Made by a program: the position numbers and the translations under genes | Part shown: positions 19,924 to 27,798 of the stretch, one piece after another | Position numbering within the stretch: position 1 is the first letter of the stretch | Layout of the letters: each line of letters begins with the position of its first letter | Assembly (NCBI RefSeq): GCF_001984155.1 | Contig: NZ_MTQO01000046.1 | Span: forward strand, 186,001 to 250,000 | Length of the DNA: 64,000 bases | Direction: 5' to 3' | Source: Actinosynnema sp. ALI-1.44 | Lineage (GTDB): Bacteria > Actinomycetota > Actinomycetes > Mycobacteriales > Pseudonocardiaceae | Notes under the pieces: generated by a model | What the model was told of the DNA's origin: nothing | Seen by the model: the letters and a program-made list of their open reading frames with translations, nothing else | The model's database searches: none

Positions 19924-20730
19924 ATGCTCGCCTACAACGGCCTGGCCCTCGACCGAGCACCCGACCGGCGCGCCGACACCGACTGGATCACCGCCCGGCG
20001 AGCACACCCCGCCACCCGCGTGATCGCCTTCTGGCACGACAAATTCCTCCCCGACGCCCACCCCACCGCCACCGCCGACGCGGTGTTCCTCGGCCTCGAC
20101 GGCGACACCGCGGTGTTCGCCGCCGACCTGCCCGACCCCACCGGCGAACCCCACGACGTACGGGCCCTGGTGTCCAGCCTCGCCCCGGCCGAGGCCGCCA
20201 CCCTCGCCTACGCCCGCGGCATCCTGCACTGGCACCGCAACCAACGCCACTGCGGCGCCTGCGGCGGCCCGACCGACGCCCGCGACGGCGGCCACACCCG
20301 GCAGTGCCGCACCTGCGGGAAACTGCTGTTCCCCCGGATCGAACCCGCCGTGATCGCCCTCGTCACCTGGCAGGAACGCTGCCTGCTGGCCCGCCACCGC
20401 GGCGCGGCGCCCACCGCCTGGTCCACCCTCGCCGGGTTCGTGGAAGTGGGGGAGAACCTCGAAACCGCCGTGCACCGCGAAGTCCACGAGGAAGCCGGAG
20501 TCCGCCTCGCGGACCTACGGTACGAGGCATCACAGGCGTGGCCGTTCCCCGCCGGGCTGATGATCGGCTACCGCGCACAGGCCGCCGGCCCGCGGATCGC
20601 CGTCGACCACCGTGAACTCGACGACGCCCGCTGGTTCACCCGCGACGAGGTCTGGTCATTGCTCGCCACGCACCAACGCACCGACTCGATCGAACAGTTC
20701 CTCGTCGGGACGTGGCTCGCCGAAGAGTGA
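19924..20730 (+). CDS. nudC: NAD(+) diphosphatase / NADH pyrophosphatase
   Basis: NudC hydrolyses NAD(H) to NMN(H) and AMP and can decap NAD-capped RNA. The 268-residue protein has the zinc ribbon CGACGG...CRTCGK (residues about 118-140), the Nudix box GFVEVGENLETAVHREVHEEAGV, and the NudC-specific SQAWPFPAGLM motif. Length is normal. ATG at 19924 has no clear ribosome site, and a TAGCGT box lies about 8 nt upstream, so leaderless translation is plausible. It ends directly against the convergent GNAT gene stop with no gap. Confidence 0.94.
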   Translation: MLAYNGLALDRAPDRRADTDWITARRAHPATRVIAFWHDKFLPDAHPTATADAVFLGLDGDTAVFAADLPDPTGEPHDVRALVSSLAPAEAATLAYARGILHWHRNQRHCGACGGPTDARDGGHTRQCRTCGKLLFPRIEPAVIALVTWQERCLLARHRGAAPTAWSTLAGFVEVGENLETAVHREVHEEAGVRLADLRYEASQAWPFPAGLMIGYRAQAAGPRIAVDHRELDDARWFTRDEVWSLLATHQRTDSIEQFLVGTWLAEE

Positions 20731-21246
20731 TCAGAGATCGTCGAACGGCGCCGCGTACCGGAACCCACCGCGGATGCCCGCGTCATAACCGGCCAGCGCA
20801 CGGACCTGGAAGTGCGGCGCCCACTGCGCCACCGGCGGCACGACCCCGACCGAGTCGGCGAGCACGAACCCGAACCGCTGGTAGAACCCCGGATCACCGA
20901 GCAGCCCCACCAGCGGCTCACCCAACGCGTCCGCCGCACCCAGCACCGTGTGCATCAGCGCACTACCGACACCCTTGTGATGCAAGCCCGGCGCCACCCC
21001 GATCGGCCCCAACGCCACCACCGGCGTGTCGGCCACATGCGCCCGCGTGCACACCACATGCCCGACAACCTCGTCGCAGTCACCGGTCCGCGCCACGAAC
21101 GACAACTGCGGCAGCCACGCGTCGCACTCCCGCAACGCGTCCAGCAGCGACGCCTCCAGCTCACGCCCGAACGCCGCCACCTGCACCGCCCGAGCCCCAG
21201 CCACATCCCGCGACCGTTCCCGGCTCACCACCACCGGAACAGACAC
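20731..21246 (-). CDS. GNAT family N-acetyltransferase
   Basis: 171 residues of the YhbS-like GNAT type. The acetyl-CoA motif is LGPIGVAPGLHHKGVGSALMHTVL and motif B includes LLGDPGFYQRFGF. It acetylates an unknown small molecule or protein. It is last in a minus-strand run with the STAS gene (4-nt gap) and the quinone-oxidoreductase gene, starting at GTG 21246. Confidence 0.88.
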   Translation of the reverse strand: MSVPVVVSRERSRDVAGARAVQVAAFGRELEASLLDALRECDAWLPQLSFVARTGDCDEVVGHVVCTRAHVADTPVVALGPIGVAPGLHHKGVGSALMHTVLGAADALGEPLVGLLGDPGFYQRFGFVLADSVGVVPPVAQWAPHFQVRALAGYDAGIRGGFRYAAPFDDL

Positions 21247-21250
21247 CGGC

Positions 21251-21601
21251 TCAGGCCTCCCGAGCCGCGTCAGGCGAATCGAACAACCGCAACGTCTCGG
21301 TCAACCCAGTCAGCTGGAACACCCGCGCCGTGCTCGAGTTGGTCACGATCCGCACCTCACACCCGGCTTCCTCGGCCCGCTGGTGCGCCTGCACCAGCAC
21401 CGACAGCCCAGCCGAGCTCAGGAACGTCACACCACTCAAATCCACCACGAGCACCTGCCCGGCCCCGGGCATGGCCTGCTCCACCCCAGCCTGCAACTCC
21501 GGCGCGGTCACCGTGTCGACCTCACCCCGCACGGACAACACCGGCCCCGACGGGCCCTGCCCGACCTCGATCGACAACGACTGAAACTCAGCGGAAGACA
21601 T
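21251..21601 (-). CDS. STAS domain anti-sigma factor antagonist
   Basis: 116 residues forming one STAS domain: LSVRGEVDTVTAPELQAGVEQAM and VLVVDLSGVTFLSSAGLSVLVQAHQRA. The DLSGVTFLSSAGL motif places the phosphorylatable Ser where SpoIIAA/RsbV-type antagonists have it. Such proteins bind anti-sigma kinases and free a stress sigma factor. ATG codons at 21610 and 21613 are alternative starts. No anti-sigma kinase is next to it. It lies between the oxidoreductase (16-nt gap) and the GNAT gene (4-nt gap). Confidence 0.9.
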   Translation of the reverse strand: MSSAEFQSLSIEVGQGPSGPVLSVRGEVDTVTAPELQAGVEQAMPGAGQVLVVDLSGVTFLSSAGLSVLVQAHQRAEEAGCEVRIVTNSSTARVFQLTGLTETLRLFDSPDAAREA

Positions 21602-21617
21602 GCGCGACATCATCCCA

Positions 21618-22604
21618 TCACGACACCAACACCACCTTGCCCACCGTGCCGCGTGTCTCCAACGCCCGGTGCGCGGCCGCCGCCTGCGCCAACGGGAAGG
21701 TCTGCGTGAACGGCACCAGCTCACCCTTGGCCAACGCCGCCAACGACTCCGTCTCCAGCCCACGCAACCCACCCGGCCGGTTGAGGATCCGCGCCCGGAA
21801 CGCCGCCGAAACCGTCAACCCACGGCCGATCACCTCCGCCGCGGCGAACCGGGTCGGCTCACCCGCGGAGTACCCGAACATCATCATCCGGCCACCCAGC
21901 CCCAGCAGATCGAACCCCGCCCGGCCGGTCTCACCACCCACACTGTCGAAGAACACCGTCAACTCCCGACCGGCCAACGCCTCCGTCAACCGGCCCACCC
22001 ACCCCTCAACCCGGTAATCCAGCACCACATCCGCACCCAGATCCCGCACCCGCGCGACCTTCTCCGCACCACCAGCCAACGCCGCCACGAACGCCCCCGC
22101 GTTCCGCGCCGCCTGCACCAGCAACGCACCCATCCCACCCGCCGCCGCAGGCACCAACACCACGTCACGCTCGGTCAGATCCGCCAACTCCAGCACCGCC
22201 AACGTCGTACGGCCAGTGCCGATCATCGCCACCGCCTTGTCGAACTCCACCTCACCAGGCAGCTCATGCAACGACTCCGCGTTGACCAACACCAACTCCG
22301 CGTACCCACCGCTGGTCATCCCCAGATGCGCCACCACCCGCTTGCCCAACCACCCCGCATCGACACCGTCGCCCACCGCGTCCACCACACCGGCCACCTC
22401 CCGGCCAGGCGTCACCGGCAGCCGCGGCAACGGCATCGGCCCACCGGACTGCCCACTGCGGATGGACGTGTCCAGCAGGTGCACACCCGCCGCCGCCACC
22501 CGCACCCGCACCTGACCCCGGCCGGCGACCGGGGCAGGCACCTCCTCGAACCGCAACACCTCTGCCGGGCCGAACTCGTACTGCCGAATCGCGTGTGTCC
22601 TCAT
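21618..22604 (-). CDS. quinone oxidoreductase-like zinc-independent MDR dehydrogenase
   Basis: 328 residues of the medium-chain dehydrogenase/reductase superfamily: a GroES-like N-domain (PVTPGREVAGVVDAVGDGVDAGWLGKRV) and a Rossmann domain with PAAAGGMGALLVQAARNAGA, then VFFDSVGGETG. The catalytic zinc ligands of alcohol dehydrogenases are absent, which fits the NADPH:quinone reductase group. It heads a run with the STAS and GNAT genes. The + strand here is markedly C-rich, like the rest of 19.5-26 kb. Confidence 0.9.
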   Translation of the reverse strand: MRTHAIRQYEFGPAEVLRFEEVPAPVAGRGQVRVRVAAAGVHLLDTSIRSGQSGGPMPLPRLPVTPGREVAGVVDAVGDGVDAGWLGKRVVAHLGMTSGGYAELVLVNAESLHELPGEVEFDKAVAMIGTGRTTLAVLELADLTERDVVLVPAAAGGMGALLVQAARNAGAFVAALAGGAEKVARVRDLGADVVLDYRVEGWVGRLTEALAGRELTVFFDSVGGETGRAGFDLLGLGGRMMMFGYSAGEPTRFAAAEVIGRGLTVSAAFRARILNRPGGLRGLETESLAALAKGELVPFTQTFPLAQAAAAHRALETRGTVGKVVLVS

Positions 22605-22648
22605 ACCGCCCAGCGTGCAACCTCAACCCAGCTCGAGGTCAATTCCGC

Positions 22649-23935
22649 TCAACTCGCGTACGGCGCCTTCGCCGCCTTCGCCGCAGTCAGGAACGCACCC
22701 TTGTTGCGCGGCCAGAACAAACTGTCCACACAGGAGTACTGCGGGAAGAACCCGCCACAGCTGCCGCTGCCCGTCCCCAACTCGAACGTGTAACTCGCGA
22801 TACCCAGATTGCCGTAGGTGAAGTCGTCGGTCGTCCCGGTCGTGTCACCCTCAGCGACAACCGTGTACCCGTTGAACGCCGCCATCTTCTGCCCCAACGC
22901 CCTCAACCCCGCCGCGTTCGGGTTCGCGTTCCACGTCCACCCCCACGGCGGCATGATCAGGTTGCCGTAGCTGTGCACCGTGATCATCACACCCTTGGTC
23001 GTCACCGGCGCCGGATCCGTGTCACCCGGGCCACGCTGATCCGGGAACAACTGCCTGAACCACGCCTCCAACGCCCGCGTCTCCGGCTCCGACCCCGCCG
23101 ACGGACCCTGATAGGTCTCCCCGCAGCGGCTCGTACCCGCCTTGCCCCACTTGAACGTCGAGTTCCGGTTCAGGTCCACGCCACCCGTCGCACCCGAACA
23201 CCCCGTCGGGTTGTTGGCGTTCTTGCGCTGCATCAACGGCGAGTTCCCACCCGAAGCGACGATGTCGACCCCGTCAGGGTTGGCGATCGGCACCACCCAC
23301 AACTCCGTCGTGTCCAAAATGGACGTCACCTCGGCGTCCGAGCCGTACCCCTTGGTCAAGTGGTCGATCCACCGCCACGCCACCTCACCCGTGGCCAACT
23401 CCCGCGCGTGCAACTGCGCGATCATCGCGAACCGCGGCTTGGCCGAATTCGGGCTCAACGCGCAATCCCCGGCCTGCTTCTTGGTGATGCAGATCGCCCG
23501 GATGTCGTGCCCACCCTGGCCCTTGGTCTTACGCCAACTGTCACCGATGTCATACACCTGCGTCAACGCCGGATACGCCGCCGCCACATCCGTCACGTGC
23601 TTGGCGTGCTCCGCGGAGGTGTGATACCCGCCGTAGAACGACTGCACCCCCACACCCTGCGTACGGGGCAGGACCTCCTTGTACACCGTGTCGAACTTCG
23701 ACGGCCGGTAACCCATGCCACGCAGCCGCGCCGCGATCCGCTCGTCACCCACCACCTGAACCGCGCCACCCACACCGTGCTCGACGTCGAAACCCAAATC
23801 CGCCAGCACACGCTCGTCGGCGTCGGGCACCTGCCAGTAGTACGGCGTGCGGTCGGGTTGAGCCGCCGACGTCGTGCCGGACACCACCAACGGTGCCACC
23901 AGCACAGCGGCGACGAAACCGATCCGGAGCTTCAT
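22649..23935 (-). CDS. secreted M14 zinc carboxypeptidase
   Basis: 428 residues with a Sec signal peptide (MKLRIGFVAAVLVAPLVVSG, cleavage after TTSAA). The M14 domain follows an N-terminal prodomain-like segment of about 90 residues. Zinc ligands are in QLHARELATGE (HxxE) and HSYGN; the substrate-binding motif is DLNRNS and the general base is Glu in YTFELGTG. It removes C-terminal residues from peptides outside the cell. ATG at 23935 has a strong GGAGG site 7 nt upstream. Confidence 0.93.
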   Translation of the reverse strand: MKLRIGFVAAVLVAPLVVSGTTSAAQPDRTPYYWQVPDADERVLADLGFDVEHGVGGAVQVVGDERIAARLRGMGYRPSKFDTVYKEVLPRTQGVGVQSFYGGYHTSAEHAKHVTDVAAAYPALTQVYDIGDSWRKTKGQGGHDIRAICITKKQAGDCALSPNSAKPRFAMIAQLHARELATGEVAWRWIDHLTKGYGSDAEVTSILDTTELWVVPIANPDGVDIVASGGNSPLMQRKNANNPTGCSGATGGVDLNRNSTFKWGKAGTSRCGETYQGPSAGSEPETRALEAWFRQLFPDQRGPGDTDPAPVTTKGVMITVHSYGNLIMPPWGWTWNANPNAAGLRALGQKMAAFNGYTVVAEGDTTGTTDDFTYGNLGIASYTFELGTGSGSCGGFFPQYSCVDSLFWPRNKGAFLTAAKAAKAPYAS

Positions 23936-24086
23936 CGACACACCTCCACAGGGGGCCGACGGCCTGGGCAGGGAGGAAGATCGCGGCCGCCGCACCGAAC
24001 GCGAGTATGGAGTGACATGCCTGTGATTAGAACCTACGAACGGTGGTCACATGTAAACGGACAGTATCGCCTGAAAGGATGATCAT

Positions 24087-24626
24087 GTGCGACTCCTGAC
24101 CACCCTCACGGCCCTGCTCACCCTCACCGCCTGCACGACACCCCAGCCCCAACCGCTGCCGCCCCTCCCACCCAGCACCACACCCACCCCGCCCCCTCCC
24201 GGCCTGGTCATCACCCTCGGAGCCACCGACGCCGCCATGGGCCTGCGCAGTCTCGACATCCAACTGACCAACAACACCGGCGCCCCCGCCCAGATCAACG
24301 GCTACCCCGACATCCGCCGCGTCCTGGACACCAACCTCGCCCCGATCGAGACCACCATCGGCCACGGCACCAACGGCGTCGCAGTCGTCGACAGCTTCGA
24401 CACCCCACCCCACCCGGTCACCCTCCAGCCCGGCGGCACCGCCCACGCCGCACTGCTGTGGCGCAACCGCGTCACCGAAACCGACCGCAAAGCCACCCTC
24501 GGCGCCTACCTCGTCATCGCGCCCACCCCAGACGCCGCCCCGCAAACCGTCGAACCCCACGGCGGCGTCGACCTCGGCAACACCACCACCCTCGGCGTCA
24601 GCGCCTGGAAAACCCGCACACCCTGA
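24087..24626 (+). CDS. DUF4232-like lipoprotein
   Basis: 179 residues with a lipoprotein signal sequence (LLTTLTALLTLTAC; the lipobox Cys is residue 16), a Pro/Thr-rich linker (residues about 18-38) and a beta-rich DUF4232-like domain containing LDIQLTNNTGAPAQINGYPDIRRV. It is predicted to be anchored to the outer face of the membrane; function unknown. GTG at 24087 has AAAGGA about 7 nt upstream. It is divergent from the M14 carboxypeptidase with a 151-bp intergenic region. Confidence 0.82.
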   Translation: MRLLTTLTALLTLTACTTPQPQPLPPLPPSTTPTPPPPGLVITLGATDAAMGLRSLDIQLTNNTGAPAQINGYPDIRRVLDTNLAPIETTIGHGTNGVAVVDSFDTPPHPVTLQPGGTAHAALLWRNRVTETDRKATLGAYLVIAPTPDAAPQTVEPHGGVDLGNTTTLGVSAWKTRTP

Positions 24627-24661
24627 CCCGTACACAGGGTGCGCGCCACCCCGGCGGGCGA

Positions 24662-25525
24662 CTACACCGCGCCGGAAGACCCCGCATCCGCGGTCCGCTG
24701 AATGATGTCCGCCAACACCTCCGGCACCTCCTCCGGCACCCAGTGACTCACCCCGCCCAACACCTCCAGCCGATACGCCCCACGCACATAATCCCCAGCC
24801 AACTCCGCACTCCGCCGCGACAACGCCAGATCCCCATCACTCCACACATGCGTCGTCGGCGCCTGCACCCGGGCACCCACATACCTCGGGCTCTGCACCA
24901 TCATCGCCCGATACCAGTTGAACGCACCCGTCAACGCCCCACCACGCACAACCTCCGCCACCACCCGCTCCACCTGCGCCGCCGTCATCCCCGTCCTGCC
25001 CAACGACCGCGCCAACACCCCCGGAAACGTCCGCATACACCACTCAGGCACCCACGGAACCTGGAACAACACCATGTAATACGACCGCAGCAACTGATCA
25101 CTCGACACCATCGCCCGCACGAACGCCAACCCATGCGGCACCGACACCGACGTCAACGACCGCACCAACTCCGGCCGCCGCGCCGCCGTCGACCACGCCA
25201 CCGCCGCACCCCAGTCATGCCCGACCAGATGCACCGGCCCCGCACCCACCGCCCGCACCAACGCCGCCGTGTCACCCACCAGACGACTCATCCGATACGC
25301 GAACCTGCCCCGCGGACGCGCGCCAGGGGAGTAGCCCCGCTGATCGGGCACCACCGTGCGGAAACCCCGCTGGTTCAGCAACGCCGCCGTCGCCGCCCAC
25401 GACGTCCCGGTCTGCGGAAACCCATGCAGCAAAACGACCACAGCACCATCCGCCGGGCCCGTGTCCCGCACATCGAACGTGAGCCCGTCATGACTGAAGG
25501 AGTCGACACGGCGAACCAGGGTCAT
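24662..25525 (-). CDS. epoxide hydrolase-like alpha/beta hydrolase
   Basis: About 287 residues. The oxyanion motif is LLHGFPQT, and the nucleophile elbow is GHDWG, with Asp as nucleophile as in epoxide hydrolases and haloalkane dehalogenases. The acid is probably Asp in VWSDGDLAL and the base His in GVSHWVPEE. Tyr residues in the cap (ALTGAFNWYRAMM) fit an epoxide hydrolase. ATG at 25525 has GAGGAGGG upstream. A TTAC-N5-GTAA palindrome lies about 17 bp upstream. Confidence 0.87.
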   Translation of the reverse strand: MTLVRRVDSFSHDGLTFDVRDTGPADGAVVVLLHGFPQTGTSWAATAALLNQRGFRTVVPDQRGYSPGARPRGRFAYRMSRLVGDTAALVRAVGAGPVHLVGHDWGAAVAWSTAARRPELVRSLTSVSVPHGLAFVRAMVSSDQLLRSYYMVLFQVPWVPEWCMRTFPGVLARSLGRTGMTAAQVERVVAEVVRGGALTGAFNWYRAMMVQSPRYVGARVQAPTTHVWSDGDLALSRRSAELAGDYVRGAYRLEVLGGVSHWVPEEVPEVLADIIQRTADAGSSGAV

Positions 25526-25541
25526 CACACCCTCCTCAACG

Positions 25542-25554
25542 TTACCGCCAGTAA
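25542..25554. promoter_or_regulatory. possible TetR-type operator
   Basis: TTAC, five bases, GTAA (25542-25554) lies 17 bp upstream of the epoxide-hydrolase-like gene on its promoter side. The core resembles common TetR-family operators but is short. No regulator gene is adjacent. Confidence 0.4.
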
Positions 25555-25634
25555 GTTACCACGGAGTAGACTCACCGGCGCCCATATGGCCCCAACACCA
25601 GGTCCCCGCCCCCAACACATGCGATGCTGTCCCC

Positions 25635-26000
25635 GTGATCAGCAGGACCGAAGCGATGCAAGCCGGAGTCGGCATCCTGACCGTCGCACACGGAGCCGCC
25701 CACGGCACCGCCATCGCCGACATCAAAGAAGCCCTCACCGTCCTCCGTCAAGGAGTACTCGACCTCCACATCGACATCAGCGACGTCCCCGGCGAATGCG
25801 ACACCGTCGTCCGCCAAGTCGCCCAGGAAGTCGCCGAAGAACTCAGCCGACGCGCCCAGCAGATGGTCAACGGATGCGTCAAAGCCTTCGTCGAAGTCGC
25901 CACCGCCTACGAACGAGACTGCCCCGACGCCGACATCCCCGCCCTCCTGCAAAAAGCCTCACTCGACCTCGCCACCGAACAACTCGACGACGACGCCTGA
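25635..26000 (+). CDS. hypothetical helical protein
   Basis: A 121-residue product starting at GTG 25635, with no signal peptide or membrane segment. It is predicted to be largely alpha-helical, with amphipathic stretches (IADIKEALTVLRQGVLDLHIDISDV, VRQVAQEVAEELSRRAQQMVNGCVKAFVEVA) and an acidic tail ending DDDA. It is not recognised. Codon third positions are almost all C or G, which supports real coding. It is the last intact gene before the dif site. Confidence 0.65.
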   Translation: MISRTEAMQAGVGILTVAHGAAHGTAIADIKEALTVLRQGVLDLHIDISDVPGECDTVVRQVAQEVAEELSRRAQQMVNGCVKAFVEVATAYERDCPDADIPALLQKASLDLATEQLDDDA

Positions 26001-26070
26001 CCAGCAGTGGGGAAGTGGCCTCACAACCGAACGACACGCACCACACCGGTCAACAACGGAAGCGTGAACT

Positions 26071-26220
26071 CAACTTGCCCGTCCCAGCACCAAGATCCCG
26101 CACTCGCACGCCCGGCGCGCGCTCCAGCGCCCACCCGCACCGCGTCCTGCGCGTAATCCGGACGGTGCTCGGCGTACGCGGCTGCCGCCGTACCGAACCA
26201 GGAGCCGCGACCCTCGCCAT
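26071..26220 (-). pseudogene. remnant of a class I SAM methyltransferase
   Basis: Read on the minus strand, one frame gives WFGTAAAAYAEHRPDYAQD..., and after a one-base shift in a GCGGG run the next frame gives WALERAP...VRDLGAGTGKL. Joined, these match the N-terminus and SAM-binding motif I of common actinobacterial methyltransferases (typically AAxAYAxxRPxY...VLDLGAGTGKLT). The sequence stops matching right after motif I, so at least three quarters of the gene is gone. It ends about 115 bp from the dif site, consistent with loss of the rest during rearrangement near the terminus. The 26001-26070 stretch holds nothing else recognisable. Confidence 0.75.
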
Positions 26221-26334
26221 GACAACAAGCGAACTGTCAGCGGCGGCACACCCCGACACGACGTGGCGCGCGAAGAACAGGTGCCCGCAAGCTTGCAGGA
26301 CTGAGGCGTCCGGGAGAGCGACCCCAAACCCGTT

Positions 26335-26362
26335 ACTTGACATAATGTAGATTATCGAACTT
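26335..26362 (-). other. dif: dif: chromosome dimer resolution (Xer recombination) site
   Basis: Read on the minus strand, the 28 bp consist of an 11-bp XerC-side arm AAGTTCGATAA, a 6-bp centre TCTACA and an 11-bp XerD-side arm TTATGTCAAGT. The inner half-sites and spacing match the E. coli dif pattern (CATAA, six bases, TTATG, then TTAAAT); from position 8 onward 17 of 21 bases agree with E. coli dif. This is an AT-rich island in very GC-rich DNA. XerC and XerD recombine dif to separate dimeric chromosomes at the replication terminus. Confidence 0.85.
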
Positions 26363-26397
26363 GGCGATATCGAGGTGAAGATCGCCGAGAGAGGTCG

Positions 26398-26691
26398 TCA
26401 GGCGTCGTTTTCAGCTGTATCGGCGTGGTCGTCGACCTGTCCGCCAACCGGGTTGTCGTCTCGGTGACACTCGGTGCGAAGCTCATCATCTGACAGTCGG
26501 TCATCATGGCTCGCTGGGTTCAGGTGACGTCCGGGCGTCAGCCAATCAGCCAGCCAGTCAGCCAGGTGGCCCTGAGGCGGTCTTCGCCCCTGACTCGAAC
26601 GGCTCACCTGTTCACCGTTAAACGTCACCGTGACGTTTCTAGGCAAGGTCGCCGGGCGTTCCTGAGCGGGGTTCTGTCCGGTTTCATGCAT
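26398..26691 (-). CDS. possible small hypothetical protein near dif
   Basis: An open frame of 97 residues starting at ATG 26691 (MHETGQNPAQERPATLPRN...) with a hydrophilic, Asp/His-rich C-terminus (SHDDRLSDDELRTECHRDD). The start lies inside the symmetric Xer-like site and the frame contains a 19-bp palindrome, so a regulatory role for this stretch competes with coding. No homology is recognised. It is divergent from the recombinase gene; a small accessory (directionality or regulatory) protein is possible but unproven. Confidence 0.3.
   Translation of the reverse strand: MHETGQNPAQERPATLPRNVTVTFNGEQVSRSSQGRRPPQGHLADWLADWLTPGRHLNPASHDDRLSDDELRTECHRDDNPVGGQVDDHADTAENDA
26620..26638. promoter_or_regulatory. 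19-bp palindrome upstream of the recombinase gene
   Basis: AAACGTCAC (26620-26628), one base, GTGACGTTT (26630-26638): a perfect 9-bp dyad about 70 bp before the recombinase start. It could bind a dimeric repressor. Short CAGCC-type direct repeats lie at about 26541-26568. The rest of 26363-26682 shows nothing recognisable. Confidence 0.5.
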
Positions 26692-26710
26692 AATGACTGT
26701 TATGCATGAA
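26683..26710. other. symmetric 28-bp Xer-like site at the recombinase start
   Basis: TTCATGCATAA (26683-26693), six bases TGACTG, then TTATGCATGAA (26700-26710): a perfect 11-6-11 inverted repeat. The inner arms CATAA-N6-TTATG are identical to those of E. coli dif. Tyrosine recombinases act on exactly this geometry. Because both arms are the same, it could be bound by a single recombinase, as in one-protein Xer systems. It overlaps the first codon of the adjacent recombinase gene, so it may be the recombinase's own core site, an autoregulatory operator, or both. Confidence 0.65.
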
Positions 26711-27749
26711 TTCAACGTGTGTAGAAATGCGGATTGTCGGTGGTTACCGGTATCAAGATCACGTGCAGCTGTTGCTCGACGCCCAGACCGCGTTCTTCCT
26801 CGCCCGCAAACCCCGTAAGGACTCCCCGCACACCACTGCCGCCTACCGCCGCGACCTGACCGGCATCACTACCCTGCTGTCCGACACCACCGGCAGGGCC
26901 GTCGAACAGCTCACCGTCGAGGACCTGACCGTGCAGGCGCTCCGAACAGCGTTCGGTGAGTTCGCCGATGGACACGCCAAGAGTTCCGTGGCCCGCGCGT
27001 GGTCGACGTGGAACCAGTTCCTCAACTTCTGCGTGGCCGACGGTCTGCTGGAGGGCAATCCGATGGGCGCGGTCGTCCGGCCGAAGGCGCCACTTCCCTC
27101 CCCCAAGCCGCTGCGCGGCGAGGACACCCCGGAGAAGCTCATCGCCGCGGCCGCCGCCGGGGCTCGCAAGGCACGCGATCCGTGGCCGGAACGGGATGTC
27201 CTGGTGATCGCGCTGGGGTTGGTCGCCGGGCTGCGCTCGGCGGAAGTCCGTGCGCTGCAACGGTGTTCGATCGTCGGCAGGCCTGGTGAGCAGCGGCTGC
27301 ACGTGCAGGGCAAGGGAAGCAGGGAGCGGTCCATCCCGATCGAGGCGCCGCTGGAACGGGTGATCGACGCGTACCTCGGCTCCTGCGCGGTGCGGTTCCC
27401 GCATCAGCGGTTCGGCTCGACTTCGGCTCTGCTGCTGGACTACCGGGGCAAGCCGATCGGCCGGGGCGCCTTGGACTACTTGGTGAAGACCAGTTACCGG
27501 TGGGCGGGGATCCGTGACCAGGTGCCGACGGGTGCGAATCTGCACGCGCTGCGGCACACGTTCGCGACGCGGCTGGCTGAGGACGGCGCGAACGCCGCGG
27601 AGATCATGGCGTTGCTGGGCCATGCGAATCTGAACACGAGTCAGAACTACATCGAGGCGACCGGGCGGGAGCGGCGGGCGGCCGCGGCGGGCAATCGCAC
27701 CTACCGGGCGTTGTCGGGGTTGGATCCGGAGACGGCCCGCGATTCCTGA
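26706..27749 (+). CDS. Xer-like tyrosine recombinase next to dif
   Basis: 347 residues with an N-terminal SAM-like core-binding domain (residues about 15-115, HTTAAYRRDLTGITTLL) and a C-terminal catalytic domain. All active-site residues are visible: Arg in AGLRSAEVRAL, Lys in GKGSRER, HALRH (His-x-x-Arg), His in LLGHANL and the nucleophile Tyr in TSQNYIEATG. ATG at 26727 is an alternative start; neither has a good ribosome site. It lies 343 bp from dif, and its 5' end carries a symmetric Xer-like site. It could be a dedicated terminus recombinase or the integrase of a small dif-using element. The following 49 bp to the convergent response regulator hold no clear terminator. Confidence 0.9.
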   Translation: MNSTCVEMRIVGGYRYQDHVQLLLDAQTAFFLARKPRKDSPHTTAAYRRDLTGITTLLSDTTGRAVEQLTVEDLTVQALRTAFGEFADGHAKSSVARAWSTWNQFLNFCVADGLLEGNPMGAVVRPKAPLPSPKPLRGEDTPEKLIAAAAAGARKARDPWPERDVLVIALGLVAGLRSAEVRALQRCSIVGRPGEQRLHVQGKGSRERSIPIEAPLERVIDAYLGSCAVRFPHQRFGSTSALLLDYRGKPIGRGALDYLVKTSYRWAGIRDQVPTGANLHALRHTFATRLAEDGANAAEIMALLGHANLNTSQNYIEATGRERRAAAAGNRTYRALSGLDPETARDS

Positions 27750-27798
27750 GTCTGGTGCCCGGCGCGAGGTCGCCCTCTGCGGCTGTCGGTTTGCGGAG

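Noticed and set aside
26335-26362. Reading the dif site as an ordinary promoter -10 region or integrase attachment site
   Set aside because: The strict 11-6-11 spacing and match to the XerD arm of known dif sites fit a Xer site much better.
26541-26568. CAGCCA-type direct repeats near dif
   Set aside because: Too short and irregular for a CRISPR or defined binding array; recorded only as part of the recombinase upstream region.
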